A stretch of DNA of 64,000 nucleotides, taken from positions 1-64,000 of the forward strand of contig JAQVCT010000008.1 of the NCBI GenBank assembly GCA_028689655.1, read 5' to 3'. Position numbers and translations under genes: made by a program. The notes below the pieces were generated by a model that ran no database searches, had not been told where the DNA came from, and saw nothing but the letters and a program-made list of their open reading frames with translations. Shown piece by piece: positions 23,540 through 32,136 of the stretch. Source of the stretch: Lachnospiraceae bacterium. Its GTDB lineage: Bacteria; Bacillota; Clostridia; Lachnospirales; Lachnospiraceae. How positions within the stretch are numbered: position 1 is the first letter of the stretch; every line of letters starts with the position of its first letter.

Positions 23540-24355
23540 TCACAGAAGTTCCAGCAGATCCCGGAGGACTTCCGGAACACTGTCACACTGAAAAGAGGCT
23601 GCCTCTTTCGCACATTCTGCTGCACCTGCCACCGCATAGCCATACTTTGCCAGTGACAACATCTGCAGATCATTTTCATTGTCCCCAAAGGTCATGAGAT
23701 TCTCCGGTCCCCAGTGATGAATCTCCAGAACCTTTTCGATGGCAGTCCCCTTGTTGGAACCTTTCTGTGTCACATCCAGCCACTGACCACCGCCGCATAC
23801 CAACTCCAGCTCCGTCCATTTATCACGAAGTACCTGCACTTCCGCTGCATCCAGGATACGATTTTGATATATCCCAAGCTTACATATCACATCCTCGATA
23901 TCCTTCACCGATCTCACTTCCCGGTAGGGTACTCCCGCCTTTTTCTCAGCGATCATTCTCTGTGTTTCTTTGGATTCTTCACTTCCATCTATGATAATGT
24001 AGTAGTCACCCTCCGTCATGATCACCGGCATGAGATTACTATCATCCTTAATGCTGTCCAGGAACTCACGGATATAGGACTGGTGAAAGGGCTGGGTAAA
24101 GATTATATTCTTCCCCTCCACATAAAAAGTGCCATTTCCCGCCACATAACCAATGATATCTCTCACTGGATGGAACAGTTCACGGATACCGCTGGCATCC
24201 CGTCCGCTGGCAATCATAAAACGGATTCCTTTTTCATGCAGCTGTTGGATCAGTGGATAGATTTCCTCCGGTATATGCTTATCATTGTAAGGCAGTATGG
24301 TGCCATCTATATCACTCACGATTAATTTGATCTGTTCAGGGTGTTGTATTTTCAT
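23540..24355 (-). CDS. Cof-type HAD-IIB phosphatase
   Basis: 271 residues from the ATG at 24355, which has GGAG six bases upstream. HAD motif I is VSDIDGTILPY (nucleophile and acid Asp), motif II IASGRD, and motif IV GDNENDLQML with a preceding Lys region (KGSNKGTAIE). The C2-type cap lies between about 85 and 190. Proteins of this group hydrolyse sugar phosphates, FMN or pyridoxal phosphate; the substrate cannot be told from sequence. The 153-bp MITE-like element at 24394 ends 38 bp upstream of the start codon and may have replaced the original promoter context. Confidence 0.88.
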   Translation of the reverse strand: MKIQHPEQIKLIVSDIDGTILPYNDKHIPEEIYPLIQQLHEKGIRFMIASGRDASGIRELFHPVRDIIGYVAGNGTFYVEGKNIIFTQPFHQSYIREFLDSIKDDSNLMPVIMTEGDYYIIIDGSEESKETQRMIAEKKAGVPYREVRSVKDIEDVICKLGIYQNRILDAAEVQVLRDKWTELELVCGGGQWLDVTQKGSNKGTAIEKVLEIHHWGPENLMTFGDNENDLQMLSLAKYGYAVAGAAECAKEAASFQCDSVPEVLRDLLELL

Positions 24356-24393
24356 GATTTTCTCCATGTATCATAGGCAGTTCTTTTTTATTT

Positions 24394-24546
24394 GTAATTA
24401 TTCAGAGCCAGGCAAATTCATAAAAATATGCGAATCATGCTTGCATGAGTGAGCTGATTTTTGTGAATTTATTTGGCGAAGTAACCACATAAGCAAAAGG
24501 AAAGCTTCGAAGAAGCGATTTTGCGCATGGGGTTCTGAATAGTTAC
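24394..24546 (+). mobile_element. MITE-like element, copy A (153 bp)
   Basis: The element runs from GTAATTATTCAG to CTGAATAGTTAC, giving terminal inverted repeats of about 16 bp (14 matches). It is flanked on both sides by TTTTATTT, a possible 8-bp target duplication, though low-complexity. It matches copy B at 45869-46021 over its whole length at 148 of 153 positions, all five differences being transitions. GTAA ends and 8-bp duplications are the signature of IS66-family elements. The internal sequence has an imperfect GCTTCGAAGAAGC palindrome and no credible ORF. Confidence 0.85.
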
Positions 24547-24641
24547 TTTTATTTTAATTTTTTTTGCACATCTTCCAACCTGGTTTATTGTATCAAAACG
24601 TCTATACTTTTGCAACCATGAGCCAGAACACTCTATCAAAT

Positions 24642-24675
24642 AAAAAAACACCTTCCGGGGAGAAGATGTTTTTTT
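24642..24675. terminator. Bidirectional terminator-like hairpin
   Basis: AAAAAAACACCTTC at 24642-24655 pairs with GAAGATGTTTTTTT at 24662-24675 with one mismatch, around a short CGGGGA loop. A-rich on one side and T-rich on the other, it can terminate in either direction between the threonine/serine-exporter-like genes and the HAD gene. The rest of 24547-24822 is AT-rich with a pair of ACTAGT sites (24738-24760) and no gene. Confidence 0.7.
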
Positions 24676-24822
24676 GTTTTCATATCGGGGAATATGAAAA
24701 CCCTTATATAAATGAAAAAAAGGGGGAGTGAGAAAGTTACTAGTCTTTAAGTACTAGTCCTTTTTCTATTTTTAATATAATCTACTGAATGCAACCAAAG
24801 TGCAACTTTTTATCCCCTTTTT

Positions 24823-25320
24823 CTAATTTATTTTATGTTTTATTATCTTTTTTTTATTTTCAAAATAATGGACGGTCTTTTGCAGGAACTGGGTGACGAA
24901 GGTCAGCAGGATAATACCAAAGGCTATGGCTCCAGCTTCTTTTAAGACAAGCTGGAGATAAAAAGCTGCTCTGTCCATCCGCCCGAACACGAGATGCTGC
25001 ATAGTATAATACAGATCCCGTCCGGGAATCAGGGGAATGAGCATGGGCACCAGCAGTATGACCACCGGCGTCTTGCAGATGCGCGCGCAAGTCTCCGCCA
25101 GAGCTGCCACCACCATGGTGGATATGAGCATACTGGTCACCACATCATCGGTTCTGTAAAAAGAAATCAGATAGACGATCCAGGAAACCGCACCCCCAAC
25201 TGCGCCCACCGCGATCTTATACCCTTTGATATTAAATAATATGGAAAATCCAATGGAACCGATGGTCCCGGTAAGTACCTGGATCACATAGGTCATCATT
25301 GGTAAGGTCTCATGTCCCAT
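24823..25320 (-). CDS. ThrE-type exporter, small subunit (DUF3815-like)
   Basis: 165 residues from the ATG at 25320 (GGAGG 11 bases before). Four to five membrane segments, including GTIGSIGFSILFNI, VSWIVYLISFY, TPVVILLVPMLIPLIPG and a C-terminal GAIAFGIILLTFVTQFL. The LVPMLIPLIPGRDLYYTM motif is characteristic of the C-terminal half of ThrE threonine/serine exporters, which in many Firmicutes is a separate gene. The companion half is the gene just upstream (25404-26150). Together they would form one exporter in the cytoplasmic membrane. Confidence 0.8.
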   Translation of the reverse strand: MGHETLPMMTYVIQVLTGTIGSIGFSILFNIKGYKIAVGAVGGAVSWIVYLISFYRTDDVVTSMLISTMVVAALAETCARICKTPVVILLVPMLIPLIPGRDLYYTMQHLVFGRMDRAAFYLQLVLKEAGAIAFGIILLTFVTQFLQKTVHYFENKKKIIKHKIN

Positions 25321-25403
25321 TTTCTCATGCTCCTCCTGTCTGTTGTGAACTGTCACACCATGCCCCCGTCAGATCTTTCTCATCAAAGACTTCCGACCGT
25401 TCC

Positions 25404-26150
25404 TCATAAGGGCAACAGTAATACTGCAAATCCCATGGCAATGGCTGCTGCCTTCAGTATCGCCTCTGTCATCTCCAAAAGTCCGGATATGATATCTCCA
25501 CCGATGATATCTCGAAGAGAGGTGGTCAATGCCACTCCCGGGATCAGCAGCATCACATTGCCGATGACGATCTCATCCACAGAATGACCGATTCCGATTC
25601 TGGTGAGCACCATCACCACGATTCCCACCACCGCAGAGCACATCATATTTAGAAACAGGGCATTCATCCTGATACGCTGACCGATGCGAAGCATCACACG
25701 CAGCACCACCGCTGCAATTCCGGCTGCTGCTCCGTCCATGATATCTCCGCCAAAAAAAACAGCAAATGCACCTGCCACACAAAAATAGGCGATTCCAATG
25801 AGCCATTCCGGATATCCTGTAATATTTTTGATCTCCCTGATCTCATTTTCGATATATTTTACCGCCGGCTCCTTCTCACAGATTTTTCTGGACAGGTAGT
25901 TCACCTTATCAATCCGCTCCATATCCACCTGTGCGCCCTTGATTCGCCTTGTCTGGGTAATGATCTCCCCATCCGCGGTATGCACCGTCAGCACGATACT
26001 TGCCGTGATGGTAAATACATCCACCCGCTGAAAATGATATGCAGCACCAATGCGCGCCAATGTATCCTCGATACGGTTCACCTCCGCACCGGAGGTGAGC
26101 AGTATCTCTCCCATATCCAGCATGCATGCCACTAATTTATGATTCTCCAT
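25404..26150 (-). CDS. ThrE-type exporter, large subunit (DUF1212)
   Basis: 248 residues. The N-terminal 115 residues form a soluble region starting MLDMGEILLTSGAEVNRIEDT, the hallmark of the ThrE/YjjP domain (DUF1212), and about five membrane segments follow (from WLIGIAYFCVAGAFAVFF to AAAIAMGFAVLLLPL). The membrane half contains VMLLIPGVALTTSLRDIIGGD, conserved in the family. The partner is the 24823-25320 gene, 83 bp downstream on the same strand. Substrates in characterised members are threonine, serine or succinate; which applies here is unknown. Confidence 0.85.
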   Translation of the reverse strand: MENHKLVACMLDMGEILLTSGAEVNRIEDTLARIGAAYHFQRVDVFTITASIVLTVHTADGEIITQTRRIKGAQVDMERIDKVNYLSRKICEKEPAVKYIENEIREIKNITGYPEWLIGIAYFCVAGAFAVFFGGDIMDGAAAGIAAVVLRVMLRIGQRIRMNALFLNMMCSAVVGIVVMVLTRIGIGHSVDEIVIGNVMLLIPGVALTTSLRDIIGGDIISGLLEMTEAILKAAAIAMGFAVLLLPL

Positions 26151-26199
26151 ACAAATTGTCCTGCCCTTTTACTTTTCCGGATCTTATATTCACTGTAGA

Positions 26200-26808
26200 C
26201 TATACCACCATATCCAGATTTTTTCCATTTCTTTTCTGCGGGAGATCTTTGAACTGTTCATTTCCGTCTGCGTTGTAATTTCCTGTGGCCGATGCCTTGA
26301 TCTGCTCTTTTTGGCGGTTCAATTCCTCGTCATCACGGTATTGCTTTCCTTCCATTCCTTCTTTCACAGCATCGGTCAGTTGGCTGCTCATTGCCTCCTG
26401 GGTAAATTCATCCCCCTTTTGTCCACTTATCATAGTCGTTACCTGGGACAGTACCTGTTCCGCCTCTTCCTTCGTCCTGGCAGATTTCATTTCCTGCTCT
26501 ATGGCTTCTCTCTGTTGCTGGATCTGGATCACCTTCTGGTACATCTCCGGCGCATATTGGCGCAGATATTCCAGCTCCTCCGCTGTCAATTTTTTTCCCG
26601 ATCTGAATTTATTCAATATCTTCTGTAATTTCTCCGTTTTACCAGCATCACTGTCCCTGCTCCCATTTTGAATGCTGCTGATAATTTCCGACGCTGTGCT
26701 CTCTGTACTCTGATTCTTCATGTTCCGGCTGGTGCTGATCTTTGCTTTTGCCAGAATCGTTGCCGTCGGCTGTATTTGTGCAAGCTTATTCGTGTAATGA
26801 TAATTCAT
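26200..26808 (-). CDS. Hypothetical helical protein
   Basis: 202 residues, no signal peptide or membrane segment. The central part (KLQKILNKFRSGKKLTAEELEYLRQYAPEMYQKV, then a Gln/Glu-rich helix and QVLSQVTTMISGQKGDEF) is strongly helical and resembles the YrbL-like or flagellar-type spacer proteins only in composition. The N-terminal 30 residues are polar and low complexity. I do not recognise a family. It is the first gene upstream of the ThrE pair on the same strand, 49 bp away; a functional link is not evident. GGGGGAGGATTGCAAC precedes the ATG. Confidence 0.6.
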   Translation of the reverse strand: MNYHYTNKLAQIQPTATILAKAKISTSRNMKNQSTESTASEIISSIQNGSRDSDAGKTEKLQKILNKFRSGKKLTAEELEYLRQYAPEMYQKVIQIQQQREAIEQEMKSARTKEEAEQVLSQVTTMISGQKGDEFTQEAMSSQLTDAVKEGMEGKQYRDDEELNRQKEQIKASATGNYNADGNEQFKDLPQKRNGKNLDMVV

Positions 26809-27001
26809 GTTGCAATCCTCCCCCGTTCTTGAACATCAGTCCATTTTCAATTATTTTATTATTCTTATTTTAACCTTCTCACCCTCAGTCTTTTTTTCAC
26901 TCTCATTCTTGTCAAAAGGTTTATAATCTATATATCGGTCAGCTGCCCCTGAAAATTCACTGAAAATATTTCCTTATAATAACCCTTATAGTAACCTTTG
27001 T

Positions 27002-27072
27002 AATTACGAAAAAACTGACCTCCCACAGTCAGTACTCCTGCCTGCTTTGGAAGATCAGTTTTATTCGTAATT
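27002..27072 (-). terminator. Long hairpin after sufB
   Basis: AATTACGAAAAAACTGA at 27002-27018 pairs with TCAGTTTTATTCGTAATT at 27055-27072 with one bulge, closing a 36-base interior that partly pairs again (CCTcCC/GGaAG). It begins 18 bp after the sufB stop and probably terminates the suf transcript. Confidence 0.7.
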
Positions 27073-27090
27073 CTACTTATATTTTAAGCT

Positions 27091-28014
27091 CTATTTTAAA
27101 AATCCGTTGACAATTTTCTCCTCGGCTTCCTTCTCCGTGAGTCCCAGGGTCTTTAATTTCAAGATCTGTTCTCCCGCTATCTTACCGATAGCTGCTTCAT
27201 GGATTAGTGCAGCGTCCAGATTGTTGGCGAGCAGTCCTGGAATGGCATTCACCTTCCCCCGATCCATGATAATCGCATCACACTCTGAATGGCCACTGCA
27301 TTTTGCATTTCCCTCTATATTAGAGTATAGGGTCTGTACAGACTCTCCTCTGGCCACAGAACGGGATACCAGATCCACGCTGGAATCCTCCCCATTCATC
27401 TCCACCTTGAATCTCGTCTCCGCCTCCTGCATACCGTCCGTCATGAGGCGTTCTCTGATGATCAGTTTCGCATTGGCGGCTAACTTCGCCTCCGTATTTC
27501 TCCTGGTAGAATCCACCCCGCGAATCTGGGTAGTGTTCATCTCCATGTAACTGTTCTCATCCATCTCCACATAGGTCTCCGGGTTGATGATCCGCTTGCC
27601 ATCCCCCTTACCGATGCCGATATGTTTTTCCAGGTAGACCACACGGGCATTTTTCCCGATGAAAAATCGATGGATACCATTGTGCTGGGCATCCTCATGT
27701 CCGTCTGCGTTGACCCCACAGCCTGCCACGATGGTCACATCTGCGTTGTCCCCAACGAAGAAATCATTGTACGCCACATCTGACACGGCACTTTTGGTAA
27801 CACACGCCGGAATGTACACGCTCTCACTCCTGGTCCCTGGATCAATGGTAATATCGATCCCCGGCTTGTCCTTTTTCGGTGTGATCTTGATGTCCCTGGA
27901 GGACTGGCGTCCGGCACAGGTACTGTCTTCACGGATATTGTAAGCAACACCTTCCCCCGGCTCTCCATCCATCCCCGATACTTCCTTTAATAATGCTTTT
28001 GTAATGTCATTCAT
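27091..28014 (-). CDS. SufB/SufD-family scaffold protein (minimal SUF)
   Basis: 307 residues from the ATG at 28014, one base after the sufC stop. It has the right-handed beta-helix core of SufB/SufD proteins (NTQIRGVDSTRRNTEAKL, VDLVSRSVARGESVQTLYSNIEG, HSECDAIIMD and the C-terminal EAAIGKIAGEQILKLKTLGLTEKEAEEKIVNGF). It is much shorter than SufB of the full pathway, as expected for the minimal SmsB type. It should form a scaffold with the ATPase and assemble Fe-S clusters. No cysteine desulfurase or SufU gene is next to it. Cysteines near residue 17-20 and in HSECD are candidates for cluster binding. Confidence 0.85.
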   Translation of the reverse strand: MNDITKALLKEVSGMDGEPGEGVAYNIREDSTCAGRQSSRDIKITPKKDKPGIDITIDPGTRSESVYIPACVTKSAVSDVAYNDFFVGDNADVTIVAGCGVNADGHEDAQHNGIHRFFIGKNARVVYLEKHIGIGKGDGKRIINPETYVEMDENSYMEMNTTQIRGVDSTRRNTEAKLAANAKLIIRERLMTDGMQEAETRFKVEMNGEDSSVDLVSRSVARGESVQTLYSNIEGNAKCSGHSECDAIIMDRGKVNAIPGLLANNLDAALIHEAAIGKIAGEQILKLKTLGLTEKEAEEKIVNGFLK

Positions 28015-28015
28015 A

Positions 28016-28744
28016 TTATAATGCCTCTCTTTCTCTTCGAGGGCAGGCATTGCAGGCTTTATCCTCCGTAAAGAGTGTTGGCAGTATCTCGTCCCTGCTG
28101 CCCTGTTTCGTCACTTTTCCATTGGCGATGACGATGATCTCATCCGCAATATTCAGAAGTCTCTCCTGATGGGATACGATGAGCATGGAACCTTTGCGTT
28201 CCTCTCTGTGTCTTGTGAATATCTCAATGAGGTTGGTGAAGCTCCAGAGATCGATTCCTGCCTCCGGTTCGTCAAACACGGATAATTCCGTGTGACGTGC
28301 CAGTACCGTGACGATCTCGATTCTCTTGATCTCACCGCCGGACAGGCTTGCATTCACTTCCCTGTCCGCATAATCATTGGCACACAATCCCACCTCGGTG
28401 AGGGCATGGCAGATCTTCCCATCGTCCATCTGCTCTCCTGCTGCCATCTCGATCAATTCCCGCACCGTGATACCCTTAAAGCGGACAGGCTGTTGAAATG
28501 CATACCCGATACCGGCTTTGGCGCGCTCCGTGGCATCCAACTGCGTAATATCTGTTCCATTGAACAGGATCTGTCCCGATGTGGGCGGCATCAACCCTGC
28601 GATGATCTTTGCGGTGGTGGTCTTTCCTCCACCATTTGGTCCTGTGATGACTACAAATCTATTTTCGGGAACCACAAAGGAAACATTTTCCAAAATATCC
28701 GTTCCATCCTCTGCTGTCCACGATACATTTTTTAACTCTAACAT
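28016..28744 (-). CDS. sufC: SufC-like ABC ATPase (minimal SUF)
   Basis: 242 residues. Walker A GPNGGGKT (35-42), Q-loop FQQPVRF, signature LSGGEIKR near 148 and Walker B VFDEPEAGID, followed by the switch His in VSHQERL. It ends with a short extension containing CNACPRRE, an unusual cysteine pair for SufC. SufC ATPases drive conformational change in the SufB scaffold and have no membrane partner, which agrees with the absence of a permease here. The gene order sufC-sufB with a single-base gap defines a two-gene operon. A promoter is not obvious in the 200 bp upstream. Confidence 0.88.
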   Translation of the reverse strand: MLELKNVSWTAEDGTDILENVSFVVPENRFVVITGPNGGGKTTTAKIIAGLMPPTSGQILFNGTDITQLDATERAKAGIGYAFQQPVRFKGITVRELIEMAAGEQMDDGKICHALTEVGLCANDYADREVNASLSGGEIKRIEIVTVLARHTELSVFDEPEAGIDLWSFTNLIEIFTRHREERKGSMLIVSHQERLLNIADEIIVIANGKVTKQGSRDEILPTLFTEDKACNACPRREREAL

Positions 28745-28807
28745 AGCTATGTCCTTTCTCCATATGTCCCCTGCATTCCGTTCTTCTATTCCATATAGTT
28801 CAATAGT

Positions 28808-28849
28808 TATGATGTAAGGGTCAAAAAGTGTTTTGCCCCTAATATCATA
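28808..28849. repeat. Dispersed TATGATGTAAGGG hairpin repeat, copy 1
   Basis: Starts TATGATGTAAGGGTCAAAA and folds with GGGtCAAAA pairing TTTTGcCCC; outer TATGAT pairs ATCATA. The same 19-base start occurs at 58905-58923. On the minus strand it would read as a hairpin followed by TTACATC. Its place in a 207-bp gene-free gap between the suf and DUF202 genes suggests a terminator or a small repetitive element. Confidence 0.65.
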
Positions 28850-28951
28850 GTTATAGTATCACATTGTACACAATCCATTCAATAAATTCTTTATAAAATT
28901 ATTCTACCCCTTTTAATGCGCCCAGACACTTCTGCTGGATTCATGTTCGTG

Positions 28952-29254
28952 CTAATCATCCTCGTCCTCCACACATTGTAAGTTGCGTTCTGTCTCACGG
29001 CACACTTTCCTCCCTCTAATATAGAAATAGATGGCAGATACCAGCAGGATTCCTGCGGTAACTGCACCCTCCCATCCGGGCACCAACTTGTATAATGTGA
29101 TCCCAGCCACGATCATGCTGACCACTGTTCTCATATAGGACAGGTGTGTACGCTCCACCGAAAGTTTTGTTCTCTCCACAGAGAGATAATCATTCAACGT
29201 CATATCCTTGCGCTTATCATGGAACGCCTGTAACAGCTCCTGATTTATCTTCAT
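28952..29254 (-). CDS. DUF202 membrane protein
   Basis: 100 residues. The N-terminal DYLSVERTKLSVERTHLSYMRT motif is the DUF202 signature, followed by two membrane helices (VSMIVAGITLYKLV and AVTAGILLVSAIYFYI, about 42-58 and 66-83) and a short charged tail. DUF202 proteins of bacteria (YidH type) have no proven role; eukaryotic relatives are fused to SPX domains of polyphosphate-linked transporters. It is monocistronic, with the divergent gene at 29391. Confidence 0.85.
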   Translation of the reverse strand: MKINQELLQAFHDKRKDMTLNDYLSVERTKLSVERTHLSYMRTVVSMIVAGITLYKLVPGWEGAVTAGILLVSAIYFYIRGRKVCRETERNLQCVEDEDD

Positions 29255-29317
29255 ACAAATCCCTCATTTCTTGACTTTCAACCTTAATATAGTATACTTA
29301 TAACAATTCAAGGAAAT

Positions 29318-29373
29318 ACATGAACCAATACATGAATCACACATGAACCACACATGAACCACACATGAACCAT
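29318..29373. repeat. Tandem repeat of 11 bp (ACATGAACCAC)
   Basis: About five units of ACATGAACCAC or close variants lie end to end just before the ribosome site of the small membrane protein at 29391 (AGAAAGGACACTTCCCC). The repeat spans the probable 5' leader or promoter of this gene and can vary by slippage. Confidence 0.7.
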
Positions 29374-29390
29374 AGAAAGGACACTTCCCC

Positions 29391-29666
29391 ATGCCAAAAA
29401 AAGTAAAACAAATATCTGCCTTGATTGCTGTCATTATCCTGGCAGGACTCTATCTTGCAACTTTTCTGTTTGCCATCATTGATTCCCCTAATTCCGGCAG
29501 AATGTTTCAGGCATGTCTCTTCGCCACCGTGGCCGTACCGATTCTCCTGTGGGTATGGATATGGCTCTACGGTGCTGTCACCCAGAAAGATGACATTGCC
29601 ACCATCTTCCCAAAAGATCAGACCAGTCAGGATCAGGTGTCTCAGGATGAGACTTCCGAAAAATAA
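29391..29666 (+). CDS. Small two-helix membrane protein
   Basis: 91 residues, one of few plus-strand genes. Helices IAVIILAGLYLATFLFAII (about 10-29) and FATVAVPILLWVWIWLYGA (about 44-62) and a Gln/Asp-rich tail. No recognised family; similar short proteins with MPKKVKQ starts occur in Lachnospiraceae. It faces the DUF202 gene and is followed by a good terminator at 29825, so it is a stand-alone transcript. Confidence 0.65.
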   Translation: MPKKVKQISALIAVIILAGLYLATFLFAIIDSPNSGRMFQACLFATVAVPILLWVWIWLYGAVTQKDDIATIFPKDQTSQDQVSQDETSEK

Positions 29667-29824
29667 TCCTGTCCGTTCCCAGCTTTTTCATCACACTCTC
29701 TACTTATCTTCTCTTTGTAGTGTATCTTTATTTTATCAGACTTCCCATAATAAGCAAGTGTGAACAATTGTCTATGATCTTGATCACAGACCGATACACC
29801 ATCAAATGCTTCCTATTTAAAAAA

Positions 29825-29856
29825 GAAGAACCATGTACGTCATGATTCTTCCTTTT
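29825..29856 (+). terminator. Intrinsic terminator
   Basis: GAAGAAcCATG pairs with CATGaTTCTTC around TACGT, followed by CTTTTTGTC. It lies 160 bp after the small membrane-protein gene and tail-to-tail with the solute-binding-protein gene on the other strand; the intervening 150 bp show no gene. Confidence 0.75.
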
Positions 29857-29900
29857 TGTCTGTACTTTATTTTCCGGTTAATTTCCAGTTGTGAGAATTT

Positions 29901-31205
29901 CTAATTATCTGATCCGTCCAACTCTACCCATTTTGCTTCGATCTGCTCACAAGCGGCATCCTTATCCATGGTTCCTGCAACGTAGGACTGCATGATCTCA
30001 CCAAATGCCTGGTAGAAACTGTCTGTGGAATATGTGATGGACAATGTGGCAGTTCCCTCGGAGGACTCCAATGCCGAACCCTGTTTTACCACTTCCATAT
30101 CCGGTGCCTCTGCATCTGTGATAGGAGGAATTACCTGCGCTACATCTTTGAACCATGATTTCCCATAGTCAGAGGTATACCACCAGTTTAAGAAATCCAA
30201 GGTAGGCTGTAATGCTTTTGAATCTTTGTTGACACGGAGTGCCTGGTCGGAACCAGCGATAATCTTACAGTTGTCTGCACTATCATTGACAGGATATCCG
30301 TCGAATCCGATCTGAATATCAGGGTTGATCTTCAAGATATCAGCTTCCACCCATGCACCCTGTCCTAACATCATACCCACTGTTCCGGAGGCAAATGCTG
30401 CATCTTCTCCACTCAAATCTGTTTCAAGTGGTTTTGCATCGCCGTATTTAAGCGCTAAGTCAATGAAATCAAAGAAGTTATCATAGATTTCCGGATAATC
30501 TGCTATTTTGGCTTCCCCGGATGCGAATTTATTTACAAGACCTTCCACATCATCTCCACCCGCTGCATCAAGATAGGTCTGGAAGCAGTGTTTGAATACC
30601 CACCACTCTGCAAAGCCCGTGGTAAAGGGTGTATAGCCTGCTGTGGATAACTTCTCACATGCTGTCTCAAGTTCTGCAAATGTCTGAGGAAATTCTGTGA
30701 TACCTGCTTCCTCAAATAATGCTTTGTTGTATAATACTCCAAAATAATTTCCTTTGATGCTGAGACCATGTACTTCCTCCCCTGACAGCATCACGGATTT
30801 TACAGCATCTGTCATGGCACCCGCCAATGGCTGGTCTGCCAGGTTGTAGGAGTAATCCAGATAGGTTCCGATTTCTTTTCCCGATGTGGATGAGAAGATA
30901 TCAGGGCATTCACCGGAATTTAATTTTGCTTTTAATAAAGTAGGGTAGTCATTCTGTGTGGTCTCGTAATTGATGGTCACATTTGGTTTTACTTCTTTGT
31001 ACGCATTGATCAGCTCCCCAATGGCGTCTGCATATTCAGGGCTGGCAATGAACATATAGACCTCCGCTTCCTCATCTCCTCCTGCCGACTCAGTGGTTCC
31101 CGCCGCCGTGTCCGCTGTTGTATCATCACTCTTACTTCCGCAGCCAGCCAGCATGGTAGAAGTCATAGCCATACATAACAGTACACTTAATAATTTCTTT
31201 TTCAT
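29901..31205 (-). CDS. Carbohydrate ABC transporter solute-binding lipoprotein
   Basis: 434 residues from the ATG at 31205 (10 bases after AAGGAG; an ATG six bases earlier is also possible). A lipobox LAGC places the acylated Cys at residue 22. The rest is a family 1 extracellular sugar-binding protein (EVYMFIASPEYADAIGELINAY, then WWVFKHCFQTYLDAAGGDD and LDFLNWWYTSDYGKSW). It delivers a sugar, probably an oligosaccharide, to the permeases encoded downstream. Substrate unknown. First gene in the transport cluster to be read last on the minus strand, i.e. it is the 3' gene after two permeases. Confidence 0.9.
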   Translation of the reverse strand: MKKKLLSVLLCMAMTSTMLAGCGSKSDDTTADTAAGTTESAGGDEEAEVYMFIASPEYADAIGELINAYKEVKPNVTINYETTQNDYPTLLKAKLNSGECPDIFSSTSGKEIGTYLDYSYNLADQPLAGAMTDAVKSVMLSGEEVHGLSIKGNYFGVLYNKALFEEAGITEFPQTFAELETACEKLSTAGYTPFTTGFAEWWVFKHCFQTYLDAAGGDDVEGLVNKFASGEAKIADYPEIYDNFFDFIDLALKYGDAKPLETDLSGEDAAFASGTVGMMLGQGAWVEADILKINPDIQIGFDGYPVNDSADNCKIIAGSDQALRVNKDSKALQPTLDFLNWWYTSDYGKSWFKDVAQVIPPITDAEAPDMEVVKQGSALESSEGTATLSITYSTDSFYQAFGEIMQSYVAGTMDKDAACEQIEAKWVELDGSDN

Positions 31206-31296
31206 ACTCATTACGCTCCTTTTCTTTTTCATAATAAAACTTTTCATAAATGCTTGGTTACACGTTTTATAATCACGGTCCTCCCGGAACCGATAA

Positions 31297-32136
31297 TTAT
31301 CCTTTTACCGCTCCGGCTACAACACCATCCACAATATTTTTCTGTAACAGGATAAAGAAAATAATGGAGGGGACCACTGCCAGAACCATGGCTGTCATGG
31401 CGTAATGCCACTGGGTGTTGAACTGTCCCACAAAAGCGTATGCGGACAATACCAGGGTCTTTGTCTTTGGTGAACTGTTCACCATGAGCAATGGAAGGAG
31501 GAAATCATTCCAGATCCACATCACATCCAGCACGATGACTGTTGCAGTCACTGATTTTAATAAAGGAAAGATCACCGCTGTAAAGGTCTTCGCCGTGGAT
31601 GCCCCGTCCATAAAAGCACTCTCATCAATCTCTTTCGGGATAGTCTTCATGAAGTTACAGTAGATGAAGGTCGCCATGGGAATCCCAAATCCCCAGTACT
31701 GGATGCCAAGGCCCCAGGTACTCCCTGATAAATGCACGATGTTCATGACCTTTAATAAGGTGATCATGATGGTTTGAAATGGGATCAGCATCGGTGTAAT
31801 GACCAGTAAATGTACCACTCTTGTATATTTTCCGGGTCTCCTGTCCAGGATATAGGCTGTTGAGGCGGAGAACGCCACGATACCCAGAATACCGATGGTG
31901 GTAATGACCACATTGTTCAGGAAGAGTCTTCCGTAATTCATCTTGTCAATGACATCTTTGTAGTTCTGCCATTCTATGGTCTTCGGCAGTGCGATGACAT
32001 CCGCCACTACTTCTCCAAATGGCTTCACTGAATTGATAAACATCAGATAGACCGGGTAGATATAGACCAGCGCAATAAGGATCATGAGCACTTCCAACAG
32101 GATGAGCTTTGTTCTTTTTTTCTGTTTTCCAGTCAT
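31297..32136 (-). CDS. Carbohydrate ABC transporter permease (MalG type)
   Basis: 279 residues. Six membrane helices; the EAA-type loop reads ESAFMDGASTAKTFTAVIFPLL, where the ATPase docks. MalG/UgpE-like permeases form a heterodimer with the neighbouring MalF-like permease. The start overlaps the stop of that gene by one base, so they are coupled. No ATPase gene is in the cluster, so a shared MsmK-type ATPase encoded elsewhere probably energises it. Confidence 0.92.
   Translation of the reverse strand: MTGKQKKRTKLILLEVLMILIALVYIYPVYLMFINSVKPFGEVVADVIALPKTIEWQNYKDVIDKMNYGRLFLNNVVITTIGILGIVAFSASTAYILDRRPGKYTRVVHLLVITPMLIPFQTIMITLLKVMNIVHLSGSTWGLGIQYWGFGIPMATFIYCNFMKTIPKEIDESAFMDGASTAKTFTAVIFPLLKSVTATVIVLDVMWIWNDFLLPLLMVNSSPKTKTLVLSAYAFVGQFNTQWHYAMTAMVLAVVPSIIFFILLQKNIVDGVVAGAVKG

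Noticed and set aside
24469..24651. 60-codon ORF across the MITE
   Set aside because: It crosses the element end and is not preserved as a frame in copy B's context; no ribosome site.
29318..29373. Tandem repeats as a CRISPR array
   Set aside because: Units of 11 bp without spacers and no cas genes; simple tandem repeat.
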